Source of the DNA: Saccharopolyspora spinosa NRRL 18395
GTDB lineage: Bacteria; Actinomycetota; Actinomycetes; Mycobacteriales; Pseudonocardiaceae
Direction of reading: 5' to 3'
Length of the DNA stretch: 64,000 nucleotides
Assembly (NCBI RefSeq): GCF_000194155.1
Contig: NZ_GL877878.1
Location: forward strand, 1,771,654-1,835,653
Shown here: positions 36,962 through 45,934 of the stretch, piece by piece
Layout of the letters: every line of letters begins with the position of its first letter
Numbering within the stretch: position 1 is the first letter of the stretch
The notes under the pieces: model-generated
What the model was told of the DNA's origin: nothing
The model's input: only the letters and a program-made list of their open reading frames with translations
Database searches by the model: none
Made by a program: the position numbers and the translations under genes

Positions 36962-38859
36962 CAGAGCCCCTTCACCTCAACGTCCGCCAGCTCTTCTTCG
37001 GTGTAGTACTTGCGCATTTCCTCGACCTTGAACAGCTCCAGGAGGTCCCCGCGCATCGGCACCTGCGACTGCTCTACGACCTCGACCTGCTCGTCGCCGA
37101 TTCCGCACACGAGCAGCTTGCGCCGCCACTTCGACTCCATCACCGGGTGGTCGTCGCGGGTGTGGCCGCCGCGGCTCTCGGTGCGCAGCAGCGCCGCCCG
37201 CGCCACGCACTCGCTGACCAGCAGCATGTTCCGCAGGTCCAGGGCCAGGTGCCAGCCCGGGTTGAACTGCCGGTTGCCCTCAACCGCGAGGTGTTCGGCG
37301 CGCGCCTTGAGGTCTCGCAGCCTCGCCAGCGCCTGCCGCATCTCCTCGCCCTTTCGGATGATGCCGACCAGGTCGTTCATCACCTGCTGCAGCTCGGCGT
37401 GCAGCGCGTAGGGGTTCTCCGCGTTCGGCGCGGCAGCGGACTCGAACGGATCCTGCGCGCGACGGGCCGCGGCGTCCACATCGGACTGGCCGATGTCCGG
37501 CCGCGCCCCGAGCCCCGCGACGTACTCGGCGGCACCGGCGCCCGCGCGGCGGCCGAAGACCAGCAGGTCGGACAGCGAGTTGCCGCCCAGCCGGTTGGAC
37601 CCGTGCATCCCGCCGGCCACTTCGCCGGCCGCGAACAGCCCCGGCACCCGGGACGCCGCGGTGTCCGGGTCCACCTCCACGCCGCCCATCACGTAGTGAC
37701 AGGTCGGCCCGACCTCCATCGGCTCCGCGGTGATGTCGACGTCGGCCAGTTCCTTGAACTGGTGGTACATCGACGGCAGCCGCTTGGTGATCTGCTCGGC
37801 GGACAGCCGGGTCGCCACGTCGAGGAACACCCCGCCGTGCTGCGAACCCCGGCCTTCCTTCACCTCGTTGTTGATCGCGCGCGCCACCTCGTCGCGCGGC
37901 AGCAGCTCCGGCGGGCGACGGTTGTTGTCCGGGTCGTCGTACCAGCGGTCGGCTTCGTCCTCGTTGTCCGCGTAGTTGTCCTTGAAGACCTCGGGGATGT
38001 AGTCGAACATGAACCGGCGGCCCTCGGAGTTGCACAGCACGCCGCCGTCGCCGCGCACCGACTCGGTGACCAGGATGCCCTTCACGCTCGGCGGCCACAC
38101 CATGCCGGTCGGGTGGAACTGGACGAACTCCATGTTGATCAGCGACGCCCCGGCTCGCAGCGCCAGCGCGTGCCCGTCGCCGGTGTACTCCCACGAATTC
38201 GAGGTCACCTTGAACGACTTGCCGATCCCACCGGTGGCGAGGATGACCACCGGCGCCTGGAACAGCACGAACCGCCCGGACTCACGCCAGTACCCGAACG
38301 CCCCGGCGAGCCGGCCGTCGTCCTTGAGCAGCTCGGTGACCGTGCACTCCTGGAAGACCTTGATCCTGGCCTCGTAGTCACCGTGCTCGGCGTGGTCTTT
38401 CTGCTGCAGCGACACGATCTTCTGCTGCAACGTGCGGATCAGCTCCAGCCCGGTGCGGTCACCGACGTGCGCCAGCCGCGGGTACTCGTGACCGCCGAAG
38501 TTGCGCTGGCTGATCCGGCCGTCCGGGGTTCGGTCGAACAGGGCGCCGTATGTCTCCAGCTCCCACACCCGCTGCGGCGCTTCCTTCGCGTGCAGCTCGG
38601 CCATCCGCCAGTTGTTCAGGAACTTCCCGCCGCGCATGGTGTCGCGGAAGTGAACCTGCCAGTTGTCGCGGGAGTTGACATTGCCCATCGACGCGGCGAT
38701 GCCGCCCTCGGCCATCACCGTGTGGGCCTTGCCGAACAACGACTTGCACACCACTGCCGTGCGCAAGCCCTGGGACCGCGTCTCGATCGCCGCGCGCAGG
38801 CCCGCACCACCGGCGCCGATCACGACGACGTCGTACTCGTGCCGTTCGATCTCCACCAT
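36961..38859 (-). CDS. sdhA: Succinate dehydrogenase flavoprotein subunit
   Basis: 632 residues. Rossmann GAGGAGLRAAIET at the N-terminus, the covalent-FAD His region FGKAHTVMAEGGIAASMGNV, the active-site segment FVQFHPTGMVWPPSVKGILV and TESVRGDGGVL, and RLGGNSLSDLLVFGRRAGAG near the FAD. Oxidises succinate to fumarate in the citric acid cycle on the cytoplasmic face. Part of an operon with the membrane anchor (upstream, separated by a repeat element) and sdhB (1-bp overlap). Full length for the group. Confidence 0.97.
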   Translation of the reverse strand: MVEIERHEYDVVVIGAGGAGLRAAIETRSQGLRTAVVCKSLFGKAHTVMAEGGIAASMGNVNSRDNWQVHFRDTMRGGKFLNNWRMAELHAKEAPQRVWELETYGALFDRTPDGRISQRNFGGHEYPRLAHVGDRTGLELIRTLQQKIVSLQQKDHAEHGDYEARIKVFQECTVTELLKDDGRLAGAFGYWRESGRFVLFQAPVVILATGGIGKSFKVTSNSWEYTGDGHALALRAGASLINMEFVQFHPTGMVWPPSVKGILVTESVRGDGGVLCNSEGRRFMFDYIPEVFKDNYADNEDEADRWYDDPDNNRRPPELLPRDEVARAINNEVKEGRGSQHGGVFLDVATRLSAEQITKRLPSMYHQFKELADVDITAEPMEVGPTCHYVMGGVEVDPDTAASRVPGLFAAGEVAGGMHGSNRLGGNSLSDLLVFGRRAGAGAAEYVAGLGARPDIGQSDVDAAARRAQDPFESAAAPNAENPYALHAELQQVMNDLVGIIRKGEEMRQALARLRDLKARAEHLAVEGNRQFNPGWHLALDLRNMLLVSECVARAALLRTESRGGHTRDDHPVMESKWRRKLLVCGIGDEQVEVVEQSQVPMRGDLLELFKVEEMRKYYTEEELADVEVKGL

Positions 38860-38878
38860 CGACTTCCTTCTCCTTCAC

Positions 38879-39047
38879 AAGCGGCGGCAGCCGCTTGCGG
38901 TGTGGGACTCAACTGACACCGCCGCAGGTTCTCAGGGGCCCTTCTCGCGAGGACAGCCCCGACGTGGTGTTGGCCACTCATGAGGTCGGGGATGCCGCAG
39001 CGAGAAGGCCGCTGAGGTTCCGCTACCGGCGCCGCCACGTAAACCAC
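38879..39047. repeat. Copy B of the ~170-bp imperfect inverted-repeat element
   Basis: AAGCGGCGGCAGCCGCTT opens the element. The left arm is CGCCGCAGGTTCTCAGGGGC then CTTCTCGCGAGGACAGCCCC; the right arm is GAGGTCGGGGATGCCGCAGC then GAGAAGGCCGCTGAGGTTCC. It sits inside the sdh operon between the anchor gene and sdhA, so it is transcribed; a long hairpin there could affect mRNA processing or relative expression. Confidence 0.75.
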
Positions 39048-39064
39048 CTGAGAACACTTCCTGG

Positions 39065-39895
39065 CTAGTTGAGCAGTCTCGGATCCGGGAACGCCCCGCT
39101 GGCCACCAGCAGCACGTATAGGTCCACCAGCGCCACCGACACCAGCGACGACCAGGCCAGCACCATGTGCTTGCCGTTGAGCCAGGTCACCTTGGTCCAG
39201 AACCAGTAGCGCACCGGGTGCTTCGAGAAGTGGGTGAGCCTGCCGCCGATCAGGTGCCGGCAGGAGTGGCAGGACAGCGTGTACGACCACAGCAGCACGG
39301 CGTTGACCACCATCAGCAGGGTGCCCAGCCCGATGCCGAAGCCGCCGTCGGCGCCCCGGAAGGCGATCACCGTGTCGTAGGTCAGCACCGCCGCCACGAT
39401 CAGCGCCGCGTAGAAGAAGTAGCGGTGCACGTTCTGCATGATCAGCGGGAACCGGGTCTCGCCGGTGTAGCGGCGGTGCGGTTCGGTGACCGCGCAGGCT
39501 GGCGGCGACGCCCAGAACGACCGGTAGTAGGCCTTCCGGTAGTAGTAGCAGGTCAGCCGGAAGCCGAGGACGAACGGCAGCACGAAGATCGGCGGCGGCA
39601 CGAATGGCCCCAGGTCCGGTGCCGGTTGCCCCCAGTGGCTGGAGCCCGGCACGCAGGCGGTGGACAGGCACGGCGAGTAGAACGGCGCCAGGTAGTGGTA
39701 CTCGGGAACCCAGTACCACTGGTTCATGAAGGTGCGGATCAGGCCGTAGACCACGAAGGCCAACAGCCCGATAGCGGCGGCAGCCCCCACCGGTCGGTTC
39801 GCAAGGTTCGCACGGAGATCCGTGCCCGGCCGGTGGCGGTTGGTGGTGCGGACATTTCGCAGACCTCGTTGTCTTAATCGTCCGGCAGTGCTCAC
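39065..39895 (-). CDS. Succinate dehydrogenase membrane anchor (Rv0249c-like)
   Basis: 276 residues from GTG 39895 (MSTAGRLRQRGLRNVRTTNR); the frame continues upstream without similarity. About five membrane helices (AAAIGLLAFVVYGLIRTF, FVLPFVLGFRLTCYYY, YFFYAALIVAAVLTYDTVIA, LLMVVNAVLLWSYTLSC, MVLAWSSLVSVALVDLYVLL). Several His residues (VHRYFF, CHSCRHLIGGRLTHF) are candidate heme or quinone-site ligands. It anchors SdhAB to the membrane and passes electrons to menaquinone. Order upstream-unknown/anchor/sdhA/sdhB equals Rv0250c-Rv0247c. Confidence 0.9.
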   Translation of the reverse strand: MSTAGRLRQRGLRNVRTTNRHRPGTDLRANLANRPVGAAAAIGLLAFVVYGLIRTFMNQWYWVPEYHYLAPFYSPCLSTACVPGSSHWGQPAPDLGPFVPPPIFVLPFVLGFRLTCYYYRKAYYRSFWASPPACAVTEPHRRYTGETRFPLIMQNVHRYFFYAALIVAAVLTYDTVIAFRGADGGFGIGLGTLLMVVNAVLLWSYTLSCHSCRHLIGGRLTHFSKHPVRYWFWTKVTWLNGKHMVLAWSSLVSVALVDLYVLLVASGAFPDPRLLN

Positions 39896-40077
39896 CTGAG
39901 GCCGCTCATTGTGGATCAACGGTCCCGGTGCAGGTAGTCCCCCAACCGGCGCAACAGCCGGGGGGCTTACCCCGATCAAGCGAAATGCGGGGGAACGCAT
40001 CCCCCGCATCCAGACCCGATCCACTGCGGACAGGTGGGCGGCTGCCGACTGGCGGCGAGCGGTACCAGACGGCGGCC

Positions 40078-40368
40078 CTACTGCGGGGCCCGCCCGCCCA
40101 ACCCCTCGTCGTCGGCGTCGCGCCACAGCGACGGGTCGTAGGGGGTGTCGGGCACTATCACCACGTCCTCGGTCGACTCGGTGCTGCGCCGCTGGATGGG
40201 GAGGGTGCCGGAGAGTTCCGCGACGTCGATGTCCAGCCGCTCCACGTCGTTGTGGATCCGGCGCACGGCCGGGGCGTCGCCGTAGCGGGATCGCAGCGCA
40301 CTGACGCTGCTGCGGAGCTGTGCCAGGACCCGCTGGAGTTCGGCCAGTTCGGTCGTCGTCGAGGCCAT
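40078..40368 (-). CDS. Small conserved protein upstream of the sdh operon (Rv0250c-like)
   Basis: 96 residues. The N-terminal 55 residues form a heptad-like helix (TELAELQRVLAQLRSSVSAL, VRRIHNDVERLDIDVAEL), and the C-terminus has VVIVPDTPYDPSLWRDADD. No enzyme motifs or membrane segment. Mycobacteria carry a similarly sized protein at this position (Rv0250c), so a link with succinate dehydrogenase assembly or regulation is plausible but unproven. It starts at ATG 40368 and is about 180 bp upstream of the anchor gene. Confidence 0.75.
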   Translation of the reverse strand: MASTTTELAELQRVLAQLRSSVSALRSRYGDAPAVRRIHNDVERLDIDVAELSGTLPIQRRSTESTEDVVIVPDTPYDPSLWRDADDEGLGGRAPQ

Positions 40369-40399
40369 TGGCGAACACCTCTTCCGCCTAGTGGTGTGC

Positions 40400-41010
40400 T
40401 TACCGCACCGACTCTGCCCCTAACGAAGGAATGTGACAAGTACCACACTGTAGATCTTGAACGAATTCCCCCACCGGGGTCAGGCGCTGCTGCGCGGCGC
40501 CGCGCAGCGCACCACGAGCTCGGTTCCGAGAGCACGCGCGGGCCGCTGCGGAACGGCGATCGATGATCACCGCTGCCACCGCCACCACAGCGAACGTCGG
40601 GACGAAGCACGGGACCGCCGTGATGATCGGGTGGCTGGCCAGGACCAGCTCCGCCGAGGCGCTCGTCATACCTGCCGTGACGTCCGCGAGCCGGCCGGCC
40701 GGGACCGCGCGGTGTCGCGGGGCGCGGCAGGCCAGCCGGCGGCCCGAGATCGCACGCGACACCCGCTGCGCGCCCACCCCAGCGACACCACCAGCGTCAC
40801 CGGGCAGGCCAGGACCACCAGCGAGGCGCTGAGCCACAGCCACGGCGGGATGTCCAACTTCGTATCCCGCTGCAACACCTGCCACTCCGGTTGTCCGTCG
40901 CGGGTGAACAGCGGTTCCGCTGCCAGCTCCGGCAGGCCCAGCGCCACGTCCGCAGGCATGTGGATCGTGCGCTGTTCGGGCCGGTGTGGCGGGTCGTCAA
41001 CCCGTTGCGA
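40400..41010 (-). pseudogene. Frameshifted remnant of a two-helix membrane protein
   Basis: Read leftward, the first part MPADVALGLPELAAEPLFTR ... LDIPPWLWLSASLVVLACPV then TLVVSLG is in one frame. After a shift at about 40790 the rest (GMTSASAELVLASHPIITAV, PCFVPTFAVVAVAAVIIDRR) is in another. Both halves have normal codon bias and one membrane helix each. The right end stops abruptly at about 41011, where the coxL fragment begins on the other strand, so the 5' part was lost in a recombination. Family unknown. Confidence 0.55.
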
Positions 41011-41431
41011 AATGGAGACCGAAACCGGCAAGGTGAACTATCTTCGGCACGTGACCGTCGACGACGCCGGAGTGCTCATCAACCCGATCCTCACGGAGGG
41101 GCAACGGCACGGCGGCATCGCGCAGGGCGGCGCCCAAGCCCTGCTGGAGGAGGTCTCCTACGACGCCGACGGAAAGCCGCAGAACGCCACCCTCGCCGAC
41201 TACGCCTTCATCACGGCGGCCGAACTGCCCAGCTTCGAGCTGCTCACGATGGAAACGCCGGCCACGCTCGACCCGTTGGGCGTCAAGGGGGTCGGCGGGG
41301 CCGGCACCATCGGCGCCACCCCGGCGGTGCACAACGCCGTTGTCGATGCCGTGGCCCACCTCGGAGTCAAGCACATCGAGATGCCCACCACGCCAGAACG
41401 GGTGTGGAAAGCGATCAAAGCCCATTCATGA
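41011..41431 (+). pseudogene. 3' fragment of an aerobic CO dehydrogenase large-subunit gene
   Basis: About 140 residues similar to the C-terminus of CoxL/xanthine-dehydrogenase-type molybdenum subunits: [80 protein letters not shown], ending [16 protein letters not shown]. Roughly 80% of the subunit (molybdopterin and active-site regions) is missing. It lies immediately before coxS and coxM, so an original L-S-M operon has lost most of its L gene. The adjoining upstream DNA belongs to an unrelated gene on the other strand. Confidence 0.9.
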
Positions 41432-41454
41432 ACTTAATTGCCATAGGTGGTCCC

Positions 41455-41516
41455 GTAGCGGAACCTCAGACGCCGGTGGTCACCCTGCGCGCGTGGGCCA
41501 AGCGGCGACGCCGCTT
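41455..41516. repeat. Copy F (partial, inverted) of the ~170-bp element
   Basis: GTAGCGGAACCTCAGACGCC (41455-41474) is the reverse complement of the element's right arm, and AAGCGGCGACGCCGCTT (41500-41516) is its mini-palindrome. It sits between the coxL fragment and coxS. Confidence 0.6.
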
Positions 41517-41610
41517 CATGGACAGGAAGACAACGAGGCATAGAAAGCCCGCGGAGTTGGTTCAGGTGAGTGGATCACGCTGACCTGACAAGCGCTTAGG
41601 AGTTCGTTTC

Positions 41611-42084
41611 GTGCAAGTTTCGATCAACGTCAACGGCGAGCGGCGCAGCCACGAGGTCGAGGACCGCACGCTGCTCGTCCAGTACCTGCGGGACGACTGC
41701 GGCCTGACCGGCACCAACATCGGTTGTGACACCACGTCGTGCGGGGCATGCACGGTGCTGCTGGACGGCGAGTCGGTGAAGTCGTGCACCGTGCTGGCGG
41801 CCCAGGCCGACGGCCACGAGGTCACCACGATCGAGGGCCTGGCCGACGGCGAGGAGCTGCACCCGATGCAGCGCGCCTTCCAGCAGAAGCACGGGCTGCA
41901 ATGCGGGTTCTGCACGCCGGGCATGGTGATGGCTTCGGTGTCCCTCGTCGAGGAGAACCCGAACCTGACCGAGGCCGAGGTGCGCGCCGGGCTGGAGGGC
42001 AACCTCTGCCGGTGCACCGGCTACCACAACATCGTCGAAGCCGTGCTGACCGCGGCCAAGGTGAAGTCGGGGGCCGCGGAATGA
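41611..42084 (+). CDS. CoxS-type [2Fe-2S] subunit of a molybdenum hydroxylase
   Basis: 157 residues from GTG. Plant-ferredoxin-type cluster [20 protein letters not shown] with a later KSC, and the second cluster [10 protein letters not shown] ... [17 protein letters not shown]. Subunits of this kind pass electrons from the molybdenum site to FAD in CO dehydrogenase-like enzymes oxidising CO, aldehydes or N-heterocycles. The coxM start overlaps its stop (ATGA). The matching large subunit is only a stump upstream, so function would need a large subunit from elsewhere. Confidence 0.93.
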   Translation: MQVSINVNGERRSHEVEDRTLLVQYLRDDCGLTGTNIGCDTTSCGACTVLLDGESVKSCTVLAAQADGHEVTTIEGLADGEELHPMQRAFQQKHGLQCGFCTPGMVMASVSLVEENPNLTEAEVRAGLEGNLCRCTGYHNIVEAVLTAAKVKSGAAE

Positions 42085-42902
42085 TCCCTGCCGCGTTCAC
42101 CTACAAGAAGGCCAACACCGTCGAGGAGGCGCTGAGCCTGCTCGCCGAGCATGGCGACGACGCGAAACTGCTCGCCGGCGGGCATTCGCTGCTGCCGCTG
42201 ATGAAGCTGCGGCTGTCTGTGCCGGAGGTGCTGATCGACCTCGGCGGGCTGCGCGACCTGTCCTACATCCGCGACGAGGGCTCGGAGATCCGGATCGGGG
42301 CGCTGACCCGGCACCACGACCTGGAGCACTCCGAGCTGCTGACCCGCGAGGTCCCGCTGCTGGCGCACGCCGCAGGCACCGTCGGCGACCCGCAGGTCCG
42401 CCACCGTGGCACCATCGGCGGCTCGCTGGTGCACGGCGACCCGGCCTCCGACCTGCCCGCGGTGGCGCTCGCGCTGGACGCGGTGCTGGTCGCGCAGGGC
42501 CCGTCGGGTACCCGCGAGATCCCGGCGACGGAGTTCTTCACCGACTTCTTCGAAACCGCGCTCGGCGAAGACGAGCTGCTGGTGGAGATCCGGGTCGCGA
42601 AGAACCCCTCGCAGGGCTGGGACTTCCAGAAGTTCACCAAGCGCGCCATCGACTGGGCGGTGGTCGGCGTAGCCGTCGCCGGTCAGCGCGTAGCGCTGGT
42701 GAACATGGGCCCGACGCCGATGCGGGCGCGCGGCGTGGAGGAGGCGCTGGCGAGCGGAGCGAGTGCCGCCGAAGCCGCGGAGCGGGCGGCGGAGGACACG
42801 TCGCCGCCGGACCAGGCCAGCGCCAGCGCCGACTACCGGAGGCACCTGGCGAAGGTGCTGGTGCGCCGGGCGCTGGAAGCCGCCGTGGCACGCGGCGCGT
42901 AG
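42081..42902 (+). CDS. CoxM-type FAD subunit of a molybdenum hydroxylase
   Basis: 273 residues. FAD-binding segments [20 protein letters not shown] and [20 protein letters not shown] are the two conserved motifs of the CoxM/CutM family. The C-terminal CO_deh_flav domain ends [20 protein letters not shown]. The start overlaps the coxS stop. It should transfer electrons from the iron-sulfur subunit to the electron acceptor. No coxL follows; 64 bp downstream an RraA-like gene starts on the same strand and may be cotranscribed. Confidence 0.93.
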   Translation: MIPAAFTYKKANTVEEALSLLAEHGDDAKLLAGGHSLLPLMKLRLSVPEVLIDLGGLRDLSYIRDEGSEIRIGALTRHHDLEHSELLTREVPLLAHAAGTVGDPQVRHRGTIGGSLVHGDPASDLPAVALALDAVLVAQGPSGTREIPATEFFTDFFETALGEDELLVEIRVAKNPSQGWDFQKFTKRAIDWAVVGVAVAGQRVALVNMGPTPMRARGVEEALASGASAAEAAERAAEDTSPPDQASASADYRRHLAKVLVRRALEAAVARGA

Positions 42903-42966
42903 CGGTTCAGTCGAGGTGCGGGACGCCTGTGACCGCTCGGTCACGGGCCCCGCACTCGTTTCTCGG

Positions 42967-43659
42967 ATGAGTAAGGAGTCCACTGTGGAGGCACTGGAGC
43001 CGGACGTTCTAGCGGCGCTGCGACGCTACGACACCCCGACGATGGCCAACGCCATCGAAACATTCGACATCCGCCCGCACGACACCGGCTACGCCGGCCA
43101 CGAGATCCGCTGCATCTTCCCCGACCTGCCGGTGATGGTCGGCTACGTCGCCACCGGCACCATCCGCGCCCGGGGTGACGAGCCCGGCCACGGCCCGGAC
43201 CTGGTGTGGAACCACGTGCGCCAGATCCCCGGGCCGCGTGTGGTGGTGCTCCAGGACCTCGACGACCCGCCGGGGCACGGCGCGTTCTGGGGCGAGGTCA
43301 TGGCCACCACCTTCGACGCGCTGGGCTGCGAGGGCGTGGTGACCAACGGCTGCGTCCGCGACCTCGACGAGGCGCACGCCGTCGGCTTCCGCTTCTTCGC
43401 CGGTTCCGTCGGCGTCTCGCACGGTTACGTGCGCGCGGAGGAGGTCGGCGTCCCGGTGACCGTCGGCGGCCTGCAGGTCTCCCCCGGCGACCTCCTGCAC
43501 GCCGACAAGCACGGCGTCCTGCTCATCCCCCGTGAAATCGCGGCGGACCTCCCGGCCGCCGCGGAGCGGGTCATCGCCCGCGAGCAGAACTTCCTGGGCT
43601 GGGTCAAATCCCCCGAATTCGACCCGGACGACAACATGATCGGCCGCCTCCGCCACTGA
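42967..43659 (+). CDS. RraA/HMG-aldolase family protein
   Basis: 230 residues from ATG 42967 (MSKESTVEALEPDVLAALRR). Motifs of the RraA-like family: YDTPTMANAIETFDIRP at the N-terminus, FWGEVMATTFDALGCEGVVT with the GEV loop, and NGCVRDLDEAHAVGFRFFAG containing the R-D substrate and Mg-binding pair; then HADKHGVLLIP. Members with these residues are often divalent-metal aldolases or decarboxylases acting on 4-hydroxy-4-methyl-2-oxoglutarate or oxaloacetate, rather than RNase E inhibitors. Location next to a molybdenum hydroxylase and a GntR regulator suggests a catabolic role. Confidence 0.85.
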   Translation: MSKESTVEALEPDVLAALRRYDTPTMANAIETFDIRPHDTGYAGHEIRCIFPDLPVMVGYVATGTIRARGDEPGHGPDLVWNHVRQIPGPRVVVLQDLDDPPGHGAFWGEVMATTFDALGCEGVVTNGCVRDLDEAHAVGFRFFAGSVGVSHGYVRAEEVGVPVTVGGLQVSPGDLLHADKHGVLLIPREIAADLPAAAERVIAREQNFLGWVKSPEFDPDDNMIGRLRH

Positions 43660-43776
43660 GGCGTGCCGCCGGGCAATGGGCCTGCAGGCAGGCGGCGGTG
43701 ATGCCCTGCCCTCGCGATCACCGCCGCCATGCCCAGGACGTTCGGCCCGCGCCCGGCGAACCAGGCTCAGGGTTGT

Positions 43777-44592
43777 TCACTCGTCCTCCGGTTGGTACGG
43801 CCCGTCCATCTCGACGACGATCCGGGCGGAATCTGGGCGCGACCACGAGCGAATGCACAGCACTGGGGTGCCGGTGGCGGCGTCCAGGCTGACGCTTTCC
43901 ACGAGCCACACCGGTCGATCTGACTCGATTTCCAGGCCGGCGACGACCTCGGGACCGGGGAGCGTGTTGCTGACCCGGCACCAGGAGCGGACCGGTTGGA
44001 CCTTGCTCATCTGATGCAGGATCGAGTCGACCGATTCGACGCTGTGCACCGCGATCTCGACGTCGTCCAGCACGTCGGCCGGGATCCATTCGTTCGACCA
44101 GCCGTGCAGCAGGTCGTCGACGTAGTACTGCCGGATCAGCAGGCTCGCCGGGCTTCCGACGGGCCGCTCCAAGCGTTCGGCTTCGGTCGCGGGCAGCGAA
44201 GCGCGCCGCACGCCGCGCACGACAGAGCGCGGTTCGGCTCCCGCCTCGCGCACCGTCTGATGCCAGGACGGGGCCCGGCGCTGCGAGATCACGTAGTCGA
44301 TGCGCCGGTTCACGAAGGTCCCGGCACCGCGCACCCGGCGCACCAGCAGCCGCTGTTCCAGTTCTTGCATGGCGGCGCGGGCCGCCGCCCGGCCGACCTC
44401 GAACCGCGCGGCGATCTCGTGCTCACCGGCGATCCTGCTGCCCGCCGGGAGCTGCGCGAGTTCGGCGGCGAGCGTGTCGGCTATCTCCACGTACCGGCTT
44501 CTGACCACGTCCGGAAGCCTGCGCGCCGAGCTTGTCCGAACAACTTCGCCCAGCTCAACGCCCGGAACCGCGAAGGTGAACACCCCGAACAC
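43777..44592 (-). CDS. GntR-family regulator with UTRA-type effector domain
   Basis: 271 residues from GTG 44592; internal starts are possible. Winged helix about 30-95: YVEIADTLAAELAQLPAGSR, IAGEHEIAARFEVGRAAARA, LEQRLLVRRVRGAGTFVNRR. The UTRA-type effector domain fills the rest (LLIRQYYVDDLLHGWSNEWI, VESVSLDAATGTPVLCIRSW). The ligand is unknown; relatives sense sugars, phosphonates or amino acids. It is convergent with the RraA gene and divergent from the P450, with a 44-bp perfect palindrome in the promoter region between the latter two. Confidence 0.85.
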   Translation of the reverse strand: MFGVFTFAVPGVELGEVVRTSSARRLPDVVRSRYVEIADTLAAELAQLPAGSRIAGEHEIAARFEVGRAAARAAMQELEQRLLVRRVRGAGTFVNRRIDYVISQRRAPSWHQTVREAGAEPRSVVRGVRRASLPATEAERLERPVGSPASLLIRQYYVDDLLHGWSNEWIPADVLDDVEIAVHSVESVDSILHQMSKVQPVRSWCRVSNTLPGPEVVAGLEIESDRPVWLVESVSLDAATGTPVLCIRSWSRPDSARIVVEMDGPYQPEDE

Positions 44593-44624
44593 TTAACACC
44601 GTTTCGCTGGCAGACTCCCCTCCC

Positions 44625-44668
44625 GCGGTGGGGACCGCAGTTTCAATTGAAACTGCGGTCCCCACCGC
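44625..44668. repeat. 44-bp perfect palindrome between divergent GntR and P450 genes
   Basis: Left arm GCGGTGGGGACCGCAGTTTC then AA (44625-44646) and right arm TTGAAACTGCGGTCCCCACC then GC (44647-44668) are exact reverse complements with no spacer. The centre TTTCAATTGAAA is shared with the 21095 and 7711 elements. It may be a dispersed element, and it also lies where an operator would be. Confidence 0.9.
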
Positions 44669-44716
44669 AGAACGTTCCACCGCATACGCTCTGACAACTC
44701 GCGTAGCTTCGACACC

Positions 44717-45880
44717 GTGATCGAGATCGACTCCGCATTCGTCACCGAACCCCGAGCCACCTATGCCCGGCTCCGCGCGCAGGGCCCCGTGCACCGCGCC
44801 ACGGCCCCGGACGGCACCTCGGTCTGGCTGGTCACCCGCTACGCGGACGTGCGTGCGGCGCTGGCCGATCCGCGGCTGTCGCTGAACAAGAAGAACTCCG
44901 GCGGCGGCTACCTTGGCTTCTCGCTGCCGCCCGCGCTGGACGCGAACCTGCTCAACATGGATGCGCCGGAGCACGCGAGGCTGCGCCGCGTCATCGGCAA
45001 GGCGTTCGCCCCGCGCCGGATCGAGCCGCTGCGGCCCCGGGTCCAGCAGATCGCTGACGAGCTCCTGGACGCCCTGACCGGGCAGGACGAGGCGGACCTG
45101 CTGCCGACCTATTGCGCGCCGCTGCCGATCACGGTGATCTGCGAGCTGCTCGGCGTGGATGCGGCCGACCGGCCGGACTTCCGGTCCTGGACGGACGGCA
45201 TGCTCGCGCCCGAAACGCCCGACCAAGCGCGCGAAGCGCTGCGCGCGCTCTACCGCTACCTGCTCGATCTGATCGCGGCGAAACGCGCGAACCCCAGCGC
45301 CGACTTCCTCAGCACGCTGATCGAGCTCCGCGACGAGGAAGACCGGCTCAGCGAGGACGAGCTGACCTCGGCGGCGTTCCTGGTGCTGTTCGCCGGGTAC
45401 GAGAACACCGTGAACTTGCTGGGCAACGGGCTCGCGGCGCTGCTGACCCGCCCCTCGACGCTCGCCCAGGCACGCCGGGGGATTTCACCGACCACTGTGG
45501 ACGAGCTGCTGCGGTTCGACCCACCGCCGCAGTTGGCGATCCGCCGGTTCCCAGTGGCCGACGTCGAAATCGGCGGCGTGACCATCCCGGCCGGGGAGAC
45601 GGTGCTGCTCTCGCTGGTGTCTGCGCACCACGACCCGGATCGCTACGCGGAACCGGACCACCTCGACCTCGGCCGCGAGGACAACCCGCACCTGGCGTTC
45701 GGCCACGGCCCGCACTTCTGCCTCGGTGCGTCGCTGGCGCGGATGGAGGGAGAGATCGGCTTCGGCGCCCTGCTGAGCCGGTTCCCGAACCTCGCGTTGA
45801 GCGTGTCCGAGGAGGAGCTCCAGTGGCGGAACTCCTTCCGCAACCGCGGCCTGCGCACCCTCCCGGTGGCCCTGGGCTGA
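44717..45880 (+). CDS. Cytochrome P450
   Basis: 387 residues from GTG. Heme-binding loop FGHGPHFCLGASLAR with Cys335, ExxR in the K helix at VDELLRFDPP, and an I-helix AFLVLFAGYENTVNLLG where the usual AGHET reads AGYENT. A soluble class I bacterial enzyme that would need a ferredoxin partner; none is adjacent. Upstream is a perfect palindrome and a divergent GntR gene that may regulate it. The substrate is unknown. A separate P450 fragment lies at 50170-50341 on the other strand, from a different P450. Confidence 0.95.
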   Translation: MIEIDSAFVTEPRATYARLRAQGPVHRATAPDGTSVWLVTRYADVRAALADPRLSLNKKNSGGGYLGFSLPPALDANLLNMDAPEHARLRRVIGKAFAPRRIEPLRPRVQQIADELLDALTGQDEADLLPTYCAPLPITVICELLGVDAADRPDFRSWTDGMLAPETPDQAREALRALYRYLLDLIAAKRANPSADFLSTLIELRDEEDRLSEDELTSAAFLVLFAGYENTVNLLGNGLAALLTRPSTLAQARRGISPTTVDELLRFDPPPQLAIRRFPVADVEIGGVTIPAGETVLLSLVSAHHDPDRYAEPDHLDLGREDNPHLAFGHGPHFCLGASLARMEGEIGFGALLSRFPNLALSVSEEELQWRNSFRNRGLRTLPVALG

Positions 45881-45934
45881 GGCGGTTCGCGACCACTCGC
45901 TTCTGGTGCCGGGGCGAGTACCGTCGGTGACGTC

